DNA of 64,000 nucleotides from Actinomycetes bacterium (GCA_021372825.1 JAJFTR010000037.1:1-64000); one strand, 5' to 3'; positions 1 through 8,404 are shown, numbered from the stretch's first letter. The notes: generated by a model from the letters alone, not told the origin. Made by a program: numbers and translations.

Positions 1-3
1 GAC

Positions 4-41
4 TTACATTGCTCTGCTATGTATAGTGCTACAATGTATAG
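4..41 (+). promoter_or_regulatory. Promoter/operator region of the PadR gene
   Basis: A good -10 hexamer TACAAT lies at 30-35; a -35 is less clear (TTGCTC at 9-14 gives a short spacing). The octamer ATGTATAG occurs twice, at 19-26 and 34-41, flanking the -10, and TGTA (21-24) faces TACA (30-33) as a small dyad. AT-rich ATGT/ACAT-type dyads next to padR genes are typical of autoregulation in the family, so this is a plausible operator. Binding is inference. Confidence 0.45.
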
Positions 42-90
42 ACGAGCGTGACTCGATGTCACCTCTCGGCATGTCATGGCAGGTGGAGCC

Positions 91-477
91 GTGGAGATCA
101 ACAAAGACCTGGTGGCCGCGTCCTCGACGCCGATCGTCCTCGCGATACTGGCCGAGCAGGAAAGTTACGGTTACGCGATCCTGAAGCGCGTGCGTGAGCT
201 TTCAGACGGCCGTCTTGAGTGGACGGACGGCATGCTGTACCCCGTTCTGCATCGGCTTGAACGGCTGGGGTTCGTCGAGGCTCGCTGGCAACAGATAGGC
301 GGCGCGCGGCGTCGCAAGTACTATCGGATCACGCCCGAGGGCCTGGCCCAGCTTGCCGAGCAGCGCAGCCAGTGGGAAGCGGTGGGGGAGACGCTCGGGC
401 GGTTCTGGCAGGTCCGGTCCTCGGTGGCGAGCGTTGCCGGCCTGGCCTCGCCGATGTCCTCGATGCAAGGAGCGTAA
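91..477 (+). CDS. PadR family transcriptional regulator
   Basis: A small winged-helix regulator of about 128 residues. The PadR domain fills most of the protein: a leader resembling LVAASSTPIVLAILAEQ, the recognition-helix region SYGYAILKRV, and the wing segment LYPVLHRLERLGFVEARW followed by RRRKYYRITPEG. I prefer the GTG at 91 because AGGTGGAG sits just upstream; an ATG at 76 would add five residues. The gene directly precedes, and probably is co-transcribed with, a membrane protein carrying an N-terminal permease-prefix-like domain, a common partnership in which PadR represses the membrane gene. Effector unknown. Confidence 0.85.
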   Translation: MEINKDLVAASSTPIVLAILAEQESYGYAILKRVRELSDGRLEWTDGMLYPVLHRLERLGFVEARWQQIGGARRRKYYRITPEGLAQLAEQRSQWEAVGETLGRFWQVRSSVASVAGLASPMSSMQGA

Positions 478-480
478 GCC

Positions 481-1848
481 ATGCTTGACAGTGACAGCGC
501 AGCTCACCTCGAGGACGAGATCGGAGCGTGGCGCGATTATCTTGGCAAGAGGCAGGCGATCCACACCGCCGATGTCGACGAGCTCGAAGACCATCTTCGG
601 GCGCAGTTGGCACAACTGATAGAGGCGGGACTCGCCGCTGACGAGGCGTTCCTGATCGCGGTGAAGCGTGTGGGAGACCTGGACGCCGTGTCGCGCGAGT
701 TCGCGCGCGAGCACTCGGAGCGTCTCTGGAAGCAGCTGGTAGTAGGCGGGACTGACGCTTCGGGGTCTTCGGCGGCGCGAAAAGACGGCGTCGTGGCGAT
801 CTCGCTCGCTGTTGCGGCGGCAGCGCTCATCAAGCTGCCGGCCCTTTTTGGCATCACGATGAGCGAGGACGCCGGCTTCTATGGGCGGAACCTCAGTCTG
901 TTCGTCCTACCTGTACTCGCGGCGTACTTCGCGTGGAAGCGCGGACTCGAGGGTGCTCTGGTGCGCAGGATCGCAGCCGTGTTCGTGGTCGCGGCTGTGG
1001 TGGCCAACGCGTTCCCGTTCGTTCCCGGAGGATCCACCGAAGCACTCACGGCGCTGCACCTGCCGATAGCACTGTGGCTCACGGTGGGACTGGCGTATGC
1101 GGGTCACCGTTGGAAGGACGGCGCCGCCCGGATGGACTTCATCCGGTTCTCTGGCGAGTTCGCCATCTACTACGTCTTGATCGCGCTCGGTGGGGGCGTG
1201 CTCATGGCGTTCATGGCGATGATCTTCCAGGCCATCGGGATCGATGTCGAGCCGTTCTTCGAATCGTGGCTGCTTCCGTGCGGCGCGGTGGGCGCTGTGA
1301 TCATCGCGTCATGGCTGGTCGAAGCCAAGCAGGCGGTGATCGAGAACATGGCCCCTGTGCTCACGCGGCTGTTCACCCCGCTTTTCGCGGTTGCGCTGAT
1401 CACGTTCCTTGGCGCTGTCGCATGGACGGGCCGCGGAGTGGACATAAGCCGAGACGTGCTCATCGCGTTCGATCTCTTGCTCGCCGTGGTGCTCGCGCTC
1501 TTGCTGTACTCCGCCTCGGCACGAGACCGCCAGTCGCCGCCGGGGCTCTTCGACGTACTGCAGGTGGCTCTGGTGGTGAGCGCCCTTCTTGCCGATGCGG
1601 TGGCGCTTTGGGCCATCGCCGCGCGCATCACTGAGTTCGGCTTCACTCCCAATCGGGTCGCCGCTCTCGGGGAGAACCTCGTACTTCTCGTCAATCTGGG
1701 CTGGTCGGCGGTGCTGTACACGCGCTTCCTGCGCAACCGCGGTCCCTTCTCGGCCGTAGAGAGGTGGCAGACCAGTTACGTACCCGTCTACGGCATATGG
1801 GCGGCGATCGTGGTCGTGGTCTTCCCGCTGTTGTTCGGGTTCTCGTGA
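481..1848 (+). CDS. Permease-prefix-domain membrane protein
   Basis: A 455-residue protein with a soluble N-terminal domain (about residues 1-85, rich in Asp/Glu, containing VDELEDHLRAQLAQL and AVKRVGDLDAVSREFA). This resembles the 'permease prefix' domain found in front of PadR-associated membrane proteins. The rest, from about residue 98, is very hydrophobic with roughly ten membrane segments. No transporter signature, ATPase or catalytic motif is visible. AAGGAG upstream supports the ATG. It starts 3 nt after the PadR gene, so it is likely controlled by it. Function unknown; envelope stress or drug response is a guess from family context. Confidence 0.7.
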   Translation: MLDSDSAAHLEDEIGAWRDYLGKRQAIHTADVDELEDHLRAQLAQLIEAGLAADEAFLIAVKRVGDLDAVSREFAREHSERLWKQLVVGGTDASGSSAARKDGVVAISLAVAAAALIKLPALFGITMSEDAGFYGRNLSLFVLPVLAAYFAWKRGLEGALVRRIAAVFVVAAVVANAFPFVPGGSTEALTALHLPIALWLTVGLAYAGHRWKDGAARMDFIRFSGEFAIYYVLIALGGGVLMAFMAMIFQAIGIDVEPFFESWLLPCGAVGAVIIASWLVEAKQAVIENMAPVLTRLFTPLFAVALITFLGAVAWTGRGVDISRDVLIAFDLLLAVVLALLLYSASARDRQSPPGLFDVLQVALVVSALLADAVALWAIAARITEFGFTPNRVAALGENLVLLVNLGWSAVLYTRFLRNRGPFSAVERWQTSYVPVYGIWAAIVVVVFPLLFGFS

Positions 1849-1886
1849 CGCGGAGTCTTCGAGCACGTGCGCGCCGGGGGGTGGCG

Positions 1887-1892
1887 TACAAT
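1887..1892 (+). promoter_or_regulatory. Probable -10 box
   Basis: TACAAT lies in a GC-rich context about 55 nt before the start of the next gene. The same hexamer precedes several other transcription units in this window (at 30, 4849 and 21142). No convincing -35 was identified. Confidence 0.35.
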
Positions 1893-1944
1893 ACTGGTGG
1901 ATCGTGAGCTTTTCCACGGGGTTATCGGGGAGAAAGGAGCGAAC

Positions 1945-2256
1945 GTGAGCGATTCCACGGGGACCATAGAGATCACGACGAAACACATGAAAGGGTCAGT
2001 CGCGCAGGAGGCGTTCAATCCGATCATCGAGATAGACGGGGAGCCCCATGTGGCGCAGTGGGGGGCCAACACCTTCACGGTCGCGCCGGGACATCACACT
2101 CTGAAGGCCTACCACCGGTGGCTCATGTTCCCCCAGGCCTACGCGAGCAGCACAGACGTAGACGTCGCGGCGGGGGAGACGGTACGGCTGGAGTGGCGCA
2201 CCGGCGGCGCGGTGTTCTCTCACGGTAAGTGGTCGATGCTTCCGGCTGAGAGCTGA
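1945..2256 (+). CDS. Hypothetical small beta-rich protein
   Basis: A 103-residue protein of unknown function. The GTG start is chosen because GAAAGGAGCGAAC lies directly upstream; a longer reading frame from 1867 has no ribosome binding site. It has no signal peptide or membrane segment. The pattern of short alternating hydrophobic stretches (FTVAPGHHTLKAYHRW, TDVDVAAGETVRLEWR) suggests a small beta sandwich, as in carrier-type or FHA-adjacent accessory domains, but no family can be named. It is followed by a membrane protein and a PAS-like protein on the same strand. Confidence 0.6.
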   Translation: MSDSTGTIEITTKHMKGSVAQEAFNPIIEIDGEPHVAQWGANTFTVAPGHHTLKAYHRWLMFPQAYASSTDVDVAAGETVRLEWRTGGAVFSHGKWSMLPAES

Positions 2257-2291
2257 CAGACCGGCGGGTTCGTCGACGGGACGAGAGGGGA

Positions 2292-2909
2292 ATGGACGCG
2301 GCTGAGAACGGCGTGGGCGTATCACGACCGATCGGCTCTCTTGAGCGCACGTGGCTCGGACTCGTCTTTGGAGGGCCCGTGCAGCTGTGGGTCGCCCTCG
2401 CGCGCTTGGTAGGCGTGCAGGTCGCGAAGGGTGCGACTGTCGATGACGAGCTGCTTGCCGATGCGGAGGCAGGTGCGATGCTCGCGGCACGCTGGTTCCC
2501 GTGGGGCTTAGCGGCCACTGCGGTCTCGCTGGCCGGGATCGCGATCTGGTCACCTGTCGAGACGCGACTGATGTCGGCGGCAGCGGATGTGGGGTTCGAC
2601 GTGATTTTCACCGCGACGGATTCCCGAGGGGTGCCTTGGGGCTTCGCGTTGTGGCTCGCGAGCGCCGGACCGGTACTTCTCGGCGGGATGGTCGGTATCC
2701 TTAACGCGTGTGTCTTCGGTGGGATCCCGCTGTATCTGCTCAGGCGGTCGGCATCCGCCGCCGCGCCTGCGGTGTCTGTGGCGCTTGCGCAACGCGAGGG
2801 GGACACTGCCGCGCCCGAGGCCGAGCGCTACCCGCGAGTGCATTACGCCGTGGACTGCGTGCTGCATGGACGATCCCGCCGCGTTTCTACGCCCTCGGTC
2901 CGCGCCTGA
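2292..2909 (+). CDS. Hypothetical membrane protein
   Basis: A 205-residue protein with probably three or four hydrophobic segments: a weakly hydrophobic stretch around residues 20-42, a clear one around 68-88 (GLAATAVSLAGIAIW) and a long one around 120-150 (ALWLASAGPVLLGGMVGILNACVFGGIPLYLL). The C-terminal 50 residues are soluble, polar and Arg-rich. The ATG is preceded by GAGAGGGGA with short spacing. No recognised family. It lies in a run of same-strand small genes of unknown function and may belong to the same transcription unit. Confidence 0.55.
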   Translation: MDAAENGVGVSRPIGSLERTWLGLVFGGPVQLWVALARLVGVQVAKGATVDDELLADAEAGAMLAARWFPWGLAATAVSLAGIAIWSPVETRLMSAAADVGFDVIFTATDSRGVPWGFALWLASAGPVLLGGMVGILNACVFGGIPLYLLRRSASAAAPAVSVALAQREGDTAAPEAERYPRVHYAVDCVLHGRSRRVSTPSVRA

Positions 2910-2932
2910 GGCAAGTTCTGGAAGGGAGGGTC

Positions 2933-3277
2933 ATGCACGCCGACCAGCCCCTGCCTGTAAAAGCCAAGGCGTTGTTGCTTGCCGCGGACTCTGATCGAGT
3001 GGTGTGGATGAACGAGGCCGCGAGCGAAAGCATGTCACGTCACTGGCGACAGGGCGAACGACCGTCGCTGGAGGAGGCCTTTTCGATGGCGGGACCGCTC
3101 GGGCTCGCCGACGCGGTGAGGCAGGTGCGCGCGACAGGGGAAGCCGTCCATGCACAGTCCCGGGTGATCTCGACGCGCAAGGGGGCGATGGTCGTGGCGG
3201 CCTCCGTGTACCGCCTGCCTGACGGAGCGGTGCTCGTCGTCTCGGAGACTACCTTCCGCATGGGCGAGAAAGGTTAG
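2933..3277 (+). CDS. PAS-like sensory domain protein
   Basis: A 114-residue, single-domain protein. The start is an ATG with GGAAGGGAGGGTC upstream; the longer open frame to 2708 overlaps the preceding gene and is not used. The sequence has PAS-like features: KALLLAADSDRVVWMNEAASE at the N-terminus (the 'I..vN.a...' beginning of a PAS fold), a central helical part, then VRATGEAVHAQSRVISTRKGAMVVAASVYRL and a final strand VLVVSETT. There is no output domain, so it would have to act through a partner. Its last 4 bases overlap the convergent CHAD gene. The family assignment is moderate. Confidence 0.5.
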   Translation: MHADQPLPVKAKALLLAADSDRVVWMNEAASESMSRHWRQGERPSLEEAFSMAGPLGLADAVRQVRATGEAVHAQSRVISTRKGAMVVAASVYRLPDGAVLVVSETTFRMGEKG

Positions 3278-4197
3278 TCGAGCGGGTCGAGGACCACGTG
3301 CTCGAGATCCGACGCGGAGTACTGGTCCGCGAGCGTTTCGAAAGAGACGTAGGCGGCATGGGCGCGCTTCCGCATGATCGCGGCGAGGTGATCGAAGCCG
3401 GCAGGAGACACGCCGGCAGCTAGCGCGCGGGCCCTAAGATCCTCGTCTCGCAGGATGCCCAAAAAGACGTGCGCGTCGTGAAGCACACCGAGCGTGTCTT
3501 GGAATTCCGTGAGCGTTCCGTACGCGGCGTCGAATCCATCTGTATAGCATGGCGCGAAGACCTCAAGCGCGTAACGCAGTCGTTTGACGGCGATGCGCAG
3601 GGCGTGCTGTTGACCAACGGCTCCTTCGATGAGCGCCGGTGCGTATGCGCCTTTCACGACGCCGACCCGGTCGCGAAGCGCCTCCCGGGCGAAGACCCCC
3701 AACGGCTGGTCAGCCTCAGGGGTATCCCGCACGGCGCACGCGGTGGTGGCAAAGATCCGCCGGTCTCGTCGCACGTCCACGCGCGCGAGCTTGGAGCGCA
3801 ATCGCTCGAACTCTTTGTCTCTCACCGCGGAACGGTAGCCGATGAGGAACGCGATGGCGCGTTTGCCGCTCTTGTCCACCTCAGGCACGAGCGAGCTGAA
3901 CGTCTCGATGAAGACGTCGCTGTCGCGCACCGGGCCAAGGGCGCGGGTGATACCTCGCACGCGGCGGTACGCGGCATCGATCGCGTGCGGGTCATACAGA
4001 GATTCGAACAGCCGCAGCGCTTCGCGCAGGCGTCGAGAGGCGACCCGCATGTCATGCACCGCCTTGGCGTCGGCGCCGCGTGTGGCGGCGGTGACCGAGG
4101 CGAACACAGGTTCGGCCTTGGCGAGCACGATCGCCGGTGCTGCCACGCGAAGCGGCGTCGCCGCATCGGTTCCGGGTACCGCGAATCTGTCTGTCAT
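3274..4197 (-). CDS. CHAD domain protein
   Basis: A 307-residue alpha-helical CHAD (conserved histidine alpha-helical domain) protein. Both hallmark motifs are present: HDMRVASRRLREALRLF near residue 48 and HALRIAVKRLRYALEVF near residue 198, giving two four-helix repeats lined with His, Arg and Lys. Known CHAD domains bind inorganic polyphosphate. No CYTH triphosphatase domain is fused and none lies nearby, so this is a stand-alone CHAD. The start ATG has AGAAGGAG just upstream on the minus strand. The gene ends inside the last codons of the convergent PAS-like gene. Confidence 0.88.
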   Translation of the reverse strand: MTDRFAVPGTDAATPLRVAAPAIVLAKAEPVFASVTAATRGADAKAVHDMRVASRRLREALRLFESLYDPHAIDAAYRRVRGITRALGPVRDSDVFIETFSSLVPEVDKSGKRAIAFLIGYRSAVRDKEFERLRSKLARVDVRRDRRIFATTACAVRDTPEADQPLGVFAREALRDRVGVVKGAYAPALIEGAVGQQHALRIAVKRLRYALEVFAPCYTDGFDAAYGTLTEFQDTLGVLHDAHVFLGILRDEDLRARALAAGVSPAGFDHLAAIMRKRAHAAYVSFETLADQYSASDLEHVVLDPLD

Positions 4198-4232
4198 CGC
4201 TCCTTCTCACCGTCGCGCTCTTCCTCGACGAG

Positions 4233-4277
4233 ATTCTACCCCGGGGGTCTTGGTGCGCTGACGCGAGTGGGTACAGT
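4233..4277. promoter_or_regulatory. Divergent promoter region, CHAD / DinB genes
   Basis: On the minus strand TAGAAT (4233-4238) is a good -10 for the CHAD gene. On the plus strand TTGGTG (4250-4255) and TACAGT (4272-4277) are 16 bp apart and could drive the DinB-fold gene. No operator dyad was noticed between them. Confidence 0.4.
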
Positions 4278-4350
4278 CTCATCGGTTCGATCGTGCAAGT
4301 CCACCGCAAGAAGACGGCTTGCGCGAAGTCCGTCAAGAAGGAGGAAGGCT

Positions 4351-4827
4351 ATGGACGTGACGGCTGTAGCGGCGCTTATCGGCCGCTCGCTGGGTTGGGA
4401 AGAAGCGAAGGCATCCTTCGAGCACGTGACCGAGGGTGTTCCTTTCGAGCTGCAGGGCGTGCGTCCGCAGGGACTGCACCACTCGCTGTGGGAGCTGCTC
4501 GAACATGTCCGTATCACTCAGGCGGACATACTCGAGTTCTGCACGAGCGCCGACTACCATGAGCGGGCGTGGCCTGCGGAGTACTGGCCGACGTCAGCCG
4601 CGCCGCCTGATGAGACCGCATGGCCCGCGAGCGTGGCGGCTGTCCAGCGCGACCGGTCGGCGCTTGCCGCGCTTCTCGGCGAGCACGCTGACGACCTGCT
4701 GTGGCCTGTGCCAGGGAGTGACGAGGGCCAGCCTCTCTTGCGCGAAGCGCTGCTCGTCCTCGACCACACGTCGTACCACGTCGGCCAGATGGTGACGGTC
4801 AGGACGCTTCTGGGCGTGTGGGGGTAG
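4351..4827 (+). CDS. DinB-fold family protein
   Basis: A 158-residue four-helix bundle of the DinB/YfiT superfamily, which includes bacillithiol or mycothiol transferases and DNA-damage-inducible proteins. The metal-site histidines are recognisable: HHSLWELLEHVRITQADIL near residue 38 and the C-terminal DHTSYHVGQMVTVRTLLG. The start is set by AAGGAGGAAGGCT immediately before the ATG; a much longer open frame through the upstream region is only the antisense of the CHAD gene. The precise substrate cannot be told from sequence. It stands alone between the CHAD gene and isocitrate dehydrogenase. Confidence 0.8.
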   Translation: MDVTAVAALIGRSLGWEEAKASFEHVTEGVPFELQGVRPQGLHHSLWELLEHVRITQADILEFCTSADYHERAWPAEYWPTSAAPPDETAWPASVAAVQRDRSALAALLGEHADDLLWPVPGSDEGQPLLREALLVLDHTSYHVGQMVTVRTLLGVWG

Positions 4828-4848
4828 GCGAGTGCGCGGGGCCTCGCG

Positions 4849-4885
4849 TACAATCGGCCTCGCTCGGCGGGCGCTGTGACCCGCC
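4849..4885 (+). promoter_or_regulatory. idh promoter -10 and leader hairpin
   Basis: TACAAT at 4849-4854 is a good -10. It is followed by a small hairpin in the leader: GGCGGG (4866-4871) pairs with CCCGCC (4880-4885) around an 8-nt loop. The hairpin ends 15 nt before the AGGAGG of the next gene. Its role, if any, is unknown. Confidence 0.35.
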
Positions 4886-4906
4886 CTCACCCAACAGGAG
4901 GCCGCA

Positions 4907-5995
4907 ATGGCGAAGCACACCGTCACGCTCATCCCCGGTGATGGCATCGGACCCGAGATCACGACCGCGATGCGCCGGGTGGTCGAGGCCACCGGGGTCG
5001 ATATCGAGTGGGAGGTGGTGGAGGCCGGCGAGGCTGTCATGGCCGAGCACGGCACCCCGCTTCCGGAGTACGTTCTCGACTCGATCCGCAAGAACAAGGT
5101 CGCGATAAAGGGCCCCGTGACCACGCCCGTGGGCACCGGTTTCCGCAGCGTGAACGTGGCGCTTCGTAAGGCGCTCGACCTCTATGTGAACCTGCGGCCC
5201 GCGTTCACTATCCCCGGGACGGGCGCGCGCTACGAGGACATCGACATCGTCATCGTGCGTGAGAACACCGAGGACCTGTACGCGGGGATCGAGTTCGAGG
5301 AAGGCAGTCCCGAGGCCGCCGAGCTCATCGAGTGGGTCGCCGCCAAGGGCGCCGGTGTCATGAGACCCGACTCGGGCATCTCGCTCAAGCCGATCTCGAT
5401 CACCGGGTCTGAGCGCATCGTGCGCTGGGCCTTCGAATACGCGCTGGCCAACGGTCGCAAGAAGGTCACCGCCGTGCACAAGGCCAACATCCTCAAGTAC
5501 TCCGATGGACTGTACCTGGACGTCGCACGCAAGGTCGCGGCAGAGTACGAGGGCCGCGTGGAGTTCGAAGACCGTATCGTGGACATGACCTGCATGGGTC
5601 TGGTGCTCTACCCCGAGCAGTTCGACGTTCTCGTGCTGCCCAACCTGTACGGGGACATCGTTTCCGACCTCGCGGCAGGACTCGTGGGCGGACTCGGCAT
5701 CGCGCCGGGCGCCAACATCGGCGCGGACTGTGCGGTCTTCGAGCCCGTCCACGGCAGCGCGCCGAAGTACGCGGGCAAGGACATGGCAAATCCAACGGCA
5801 GAGATCCTCACCGCAGTGCTCATGCTGCAGCACCTCGGCGAATTCGAGGCCGCCGAGAAGATCCTTGCCGGCGTGCGCGCGGTGCTCGCCGAGGGCACGA
5901 ACGTGACGTACGACATCAAGCGCACCATCACGGGATCGACAGACGGCAGCGTCGGCACCCAGGCGTACGCCGACGCGATCATCGCCACCTTCTAG
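4907..5995 (+). CDS. icd: Isocitrate dehydrogenase (short type)
   Basis: A 362-residue member of the isocitrate/isopropylmalate dehydrogenase family, converting isocitrate to 2-oxoglutarate plus CO2. It shows the N-terminal [11 protein letters not shown], the substrate loop [23 protein letters not shown], the catalytic Tyr region [13 protein letters not shown], the Lys in [12 protein letters not shown], and the metal-binding [16 protein letters not shown]. The cofactor site reads [10 protein letters not shown] with K287-Y288. The Lys-Tyr pair is typical of NADP-binding enzymes such as those of E. coli and Thermus, whereas NAD enzymes usually have Asp-Ile there, so NADP use is likely. CAACAGGAGG precedes the ATG. 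A genuine leuB is present elsewhere (19991), which argues against an isopropylmalate role. Confidence 0.85.
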   Translation: MAKHTVTLIPGDGIGPEITTAMRRVVEATGVDIEWEVVEAGEAVMAEHGTPLPEYVLDSIRKNKVAIKGPVTTPVGTGFRSVNVALRKALDLYVNLRPAFTIPGTGARYEDIDIVIVRENTEDLYAGIEFEEGSPEAAELIEWVAAKGAGVMRPDSGISLKPISITGSERIVRWAFEYALANGRKKVTAVHKANILKYSDGLYLDVARKVAAEYEGRVEFEDRIVDMTCMGLVLYPEQFDVLVLPNLYGDIVSDLAAGLVGGLGIAPGANIGADCAVFEPVHGSAPKYAGKDMANPTAEILTAVLMLQHLGEFEAAEKILAGVRAVLAEGTNVTYDIKRTITGSTDGSVGTQAYADAIIATF

Positions 5996-6010
5996 CAGCG
6001 GAGGCCGCGC

Positions 6011-7195
6011 ATGGCCGAGGAGATCCGCAGCAACGAGCCGACGGACGCCTCCGGGTGGAGGGCGATCTCGAGACGTCGCAGGCGGGCGATCGCACTTGTA
6101 GTCGCGGGTGTGGTCCTTGCGCTGATCGCGGGTGGCCTTCTGGCGGCGGACCGTTTGAGCACGCGCGAGCCCCGCGGAGGCACACCGACGATCCAGCACG
6201 CGGAGACCACGAGCGCACCCGACGACGCTGGCGGGTCTGTCGCTTCTTCGGCGAGTGTCAGTGCGACTGGCGCTTCCGGGGCGACCGAGACCGCGAAGGG
6301 AGCGCCGCCGCGGACGGGGCCGCCCTCGCAACCCGGCAGAGCCCTTCGGATCGCGTACCGAAAGGGCGGCTTCGTGTGTGTGGCGCAGCCGGATGGCACG
6401 GGTGAGGTTCGCGTCCTCCCCTCGCGCGACGGAGCCTTCGCCCTCTCGCCCGATGCGAAGAGCGTGGTGTTGGTGGAGGGAGGCACGCTCGCGGCCGTCG
6501 ACGTGGCATCCCGCGCGGTGCGGAGGCTAGACGCCGCGGCGCGCCTCACACCAGCGTGGACTCCCGACTCGATGTGGATCGTTTACGCTGTCGATCTCAC
6601 CACGGGCCCCCAAGTCCGCCGCGTTCGCCGTGATGGAACCGGCGGGAGCAAGCTCTTCGACGGGTCTGGCCCGGCAGTGTCGCCCAAGGGCGACGTCATC
6701 GTGGGGCACGCCGAGGGTGCACTCGTGGTCTGGAGGGCCACAGGCGTCACGCGGGTCGCGGTCGACGGGCACGTGGGCAGCGTCGCGACGGACGGCGAGC
6801 GTCTGTATTTCGTGGAGGTGGGCGATGACGAGGCGGCGTCGAGCTTGCGGAGTGTCAGCTTCGACGGCCGAGACGCGATCACTCTGCGTGATACGAGCGC
6901 CGCAGCAAGGCCGGTGACCCTCGATGATCTAAGCGTGTCTTTCGACGGTGCGTACCTTGCGTTCACCGAGTGCGGAGACGACGGATACTCGCGTCTGTTC
7001 TCGATGGAACTTGGCCCCGAGCACTCGGTGACAGCGCTCTCCGTACGTCGCGACGACTACCCACTCGGGTGGGGCCGAGACGGTCGCCTCTACTTCATCG
7101 AGGGCAATGCGTTCCAAGGGGAGAGCACGCGTCTTATGGCCGTGCGTGCCGATGGGCTTGGCCGAGTGACGCTCGTGGAGGGCGCGACCAGGTAG
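6011..7195 (+). CDS. Membrane-anchored TolB/WD40-like beta-propeller
   Basis: A 394-residue protein with a cytoplasmic N-terminus, an Arg cluster (ISRRRRRAIAL), one membrane helix at about residues 26-46, then a low-complexity Ser/Ala/Gly/Thr linker to about residue 105. The remainder shows repeated blades of the PD40/TolB type: ALSPDAKSVVLVEGGTL, LTPAWTPDSMWIVYAVD, AVSPKGDVIVGHAEG, VSFDGAYLAFTECGDDGYSRLF, LGWGRDGRLYFIEGN. The likely location is outside the membrane. It follows icd by 15 nt with a GGAGG site, so the two may be co-transcribed, although no functional link is evident. Ligand unknown. Confidence 0.65.
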   Translation: MAEEIRSNEPTDASGWRAISRRRRRAIALVVAGVVLALIAGGLLAADRLSTREPRGGTPTIQHAETTSAPDDAGGSVASSASVSATGASGATETAKGAPPRTGPPSQPGRALRIAYRKGGFVCVAQPDGTGEVRVLPSRDGAFALSPDAKSVVLVEGGTLAAVDVASRAVRRLDAAARLTPAWTPDSMWIVYAVDLTTGPQVRRVRRDGTGGSKLFDGSGPAVSPKGDVIVGHAEGALVVWRATGVTRVAVDGHVGSVATDGERLYFVEVGDDEAASSLRSVSFDGRDAITLRDTSAAARPVTLDDLSVSFDGAYLAFTECGDDGYSRLFSMELGPEHSVTALSVRRDDYPLGWGRDGRLYFIEGNAFQGESTRLMAVRADGLGRVTLVEGATR

Positions 7196-7199
7196 CGCA

Positions 7200-8198
7200 T
7201 CACTCCTCGGCGATGAGGTCAGCAGGCACGGGGCGGCCGAGGAGGGAGTAGGCCAGGGCGGTCCAGGCTCGTGGCACGGTGTCTTCCCATGCGTATCCGC
7301 CCCCGCCATGTGCGACCATGCGCCCTTGCGTGACCTCGGTGGAAAGCTCCACCAAAGACTCGACCAGTGCGGAGTACCCACGAAGCGTGAGGCCAAGTGT
7401 CGTGAGCGGGTCTGCGCGGTGGGCATCGGCGCCGTTCTGCGTCACAAGCAGGTCGGGGGCGAAGGCTCGCACGGCAGGCTTCACGCGCTCCGCGAAGGCG
7501 CGGGCGTACTCGCTGTCACCCGCATACGGCGGCATTGGCACGTTGAGCGCGCTACCAGGCGCGTCCGGGCCGCCTGTTTCTGTCTCGAAGCCCGTGCCGG
7601 GGAAGAGGTAGCGGCCCGACTCGTGCATCGAGACGGTAAGCACGCGCGGCTCGTTCCAGAACGCCTCCTGCACTCCGTCGCCGTGATGCGCGTCGATGTC
7701 CACGTACGCGACACGCAAGCCAGGATCGCGGTCGAGCGCCCAGGCGATGCCGACCGCAGGGTCGTTATACACGCAGAAGCCGGCCGCTCGGTCACGGTGG
7801 GCGTGGTGCAGGCCGCCGGCGATGTTGAACGCCCGGTCGGCCCTGCCGTCGAGCACCTCGCGTATCGCGGTGATCGCGGCGCCTGCGACAAGCGCGGAAG
7901 CGTCGTGCATGCCCGCGAACGCGGGAGTGTCACCAGGCCCGATGCCGTGCCGGGGCCAGAGCGTGCGCGGCGAGGCGGACAGGTCCTTCACGACCTTGAT
8001 GTAGTCCGCGTCGTGCACGCGGAGCAGGTCTTCATCGGTGGCTGGTGTCGGCATGACCACTCGCATGCCGTTCGGACCGATGAGGTCGCGCTTGTGCATC
8101 ATTTCGACCGCACGCGTGAACCGCTCCGGCCTGAACGGGTGGTCCGGCCCCAGGTCGTAGGCGGCGAGGCTATCGGAGTACACAAGCGTGACGCGCAT
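7200..8198 (-). CDS. acuC: AcuC-type histone-deacetylase-family protein
   Basis: A 332-residue zinc-dependent deacylase of the arginase/HDAC fold. The metal and catalytic motifs are intact: IAGGLHHAHRDRAAGFCVYND, VAYVDIDAHHGDGVQEAFW, VSMHESGRYLFPGTG and LLVTQNGADAHRADPL. The opening VTLVYSDSLAAYDLGPDHPFRPERF is characteristic of AcuC, which in Bacillus deacetylates acetyl-CoA synthetase. No acs gene is in the window, so the substrate is open. The start at 8198 is preferred because TACGAGGAC lies upstream on the minus strand; an ATG 33 nt earlier is possible. Transcribed opposite to the neighbouring ilv cluster. Confidence 0.88.
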   Translation of the reverse strand: MRVTLVYSDSLAAYDLGPDHPFRPERFTRAVEMMHKRDLIGPNGMRVVMPTPATDEDLLRVHDADYIKVVKDLSASPRTLWPRHGIGPGDTPAFAGMHDASALVAGAAITAIREVLDGRADRAFNIAGGLHHAHRDRAAGFCVYNDPAVGIAWALDRDPGLRVAYVDIDAHHGDGVQEAFWNEPRVLTVSMHESGRYLFPGTGFETETGGPDAPGSALNVPMPPYAGDSEYARAFAERVKPAVRAFAPDLLVTQNGADAHRADPLTTLGLTLRGYSALVESLVELSTEVTQGRMVAHGGGGYAWEDTVPRAWTALAYSLLGRPVPADLIAEE

Positions 8199-8390
8199 GA
8201 GATCGTCCTCGTAGAGTCGATGTCCTGCCACCGAGGGTATCCGACAGAACAGTCACGGTCGATAGCGGCTGGTACGGTGAGGGGACACGAGCCCAGTGGC
8301 GTGGTATTCATTGACGGTGTGTTCGTCGTGCCGCTCGACCGCTGATCGGCTGGCTGACAATCCCGTTTGCCCTCCTCATCTCTCTTCGGC
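8199..8390. other. Intergenic region, no gene seen
   Basis: This stretch separates the divergently transcribed acuC and ilv leader. No coding region, repeat or strong promoter for acuC was recognised. GATACC on the minus strand, about 45 nt upstream of acuC, is a weak -10 candidate. Confidence 0.4.
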
Positions 8391-8396
8391 TATACT
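8367..8396 (+). promoter_or_regulatory. Promoter of the ilv T-box leader
   Basis: TTGCCC (8367-8372) and TATACT (8391-8396) are separated by 18 bp. This would start transcription near 8403, just before the T-box stem I. Confidence 0.6.
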
Positions 8397-8404
8397 TGCC
8401 GCCA

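Noticed and set aside
3469-4350. Long plus-strand open frame in front of the DinB gene
   Set aside because: It is the antisense of the CHAD gene, and only the part from the ATG at 4351 with a ribosome binding site shows family motifs.
4907-5995. A second leuB or homoisocitrate dehydrogenase
   Set aside because: The substrate loop GTGFRSVN and the K-Y cofactor pair match isocitrate dehydrogenase, and leuB is already present in the leu cluster.
4799-6331. A 510-codon minus-strand open frame
   Set aside because: It is a shadow of icd and the next gene produced by high GC at third codon positions; its composition is His/Arg/Asp-rich and no motif is seen.
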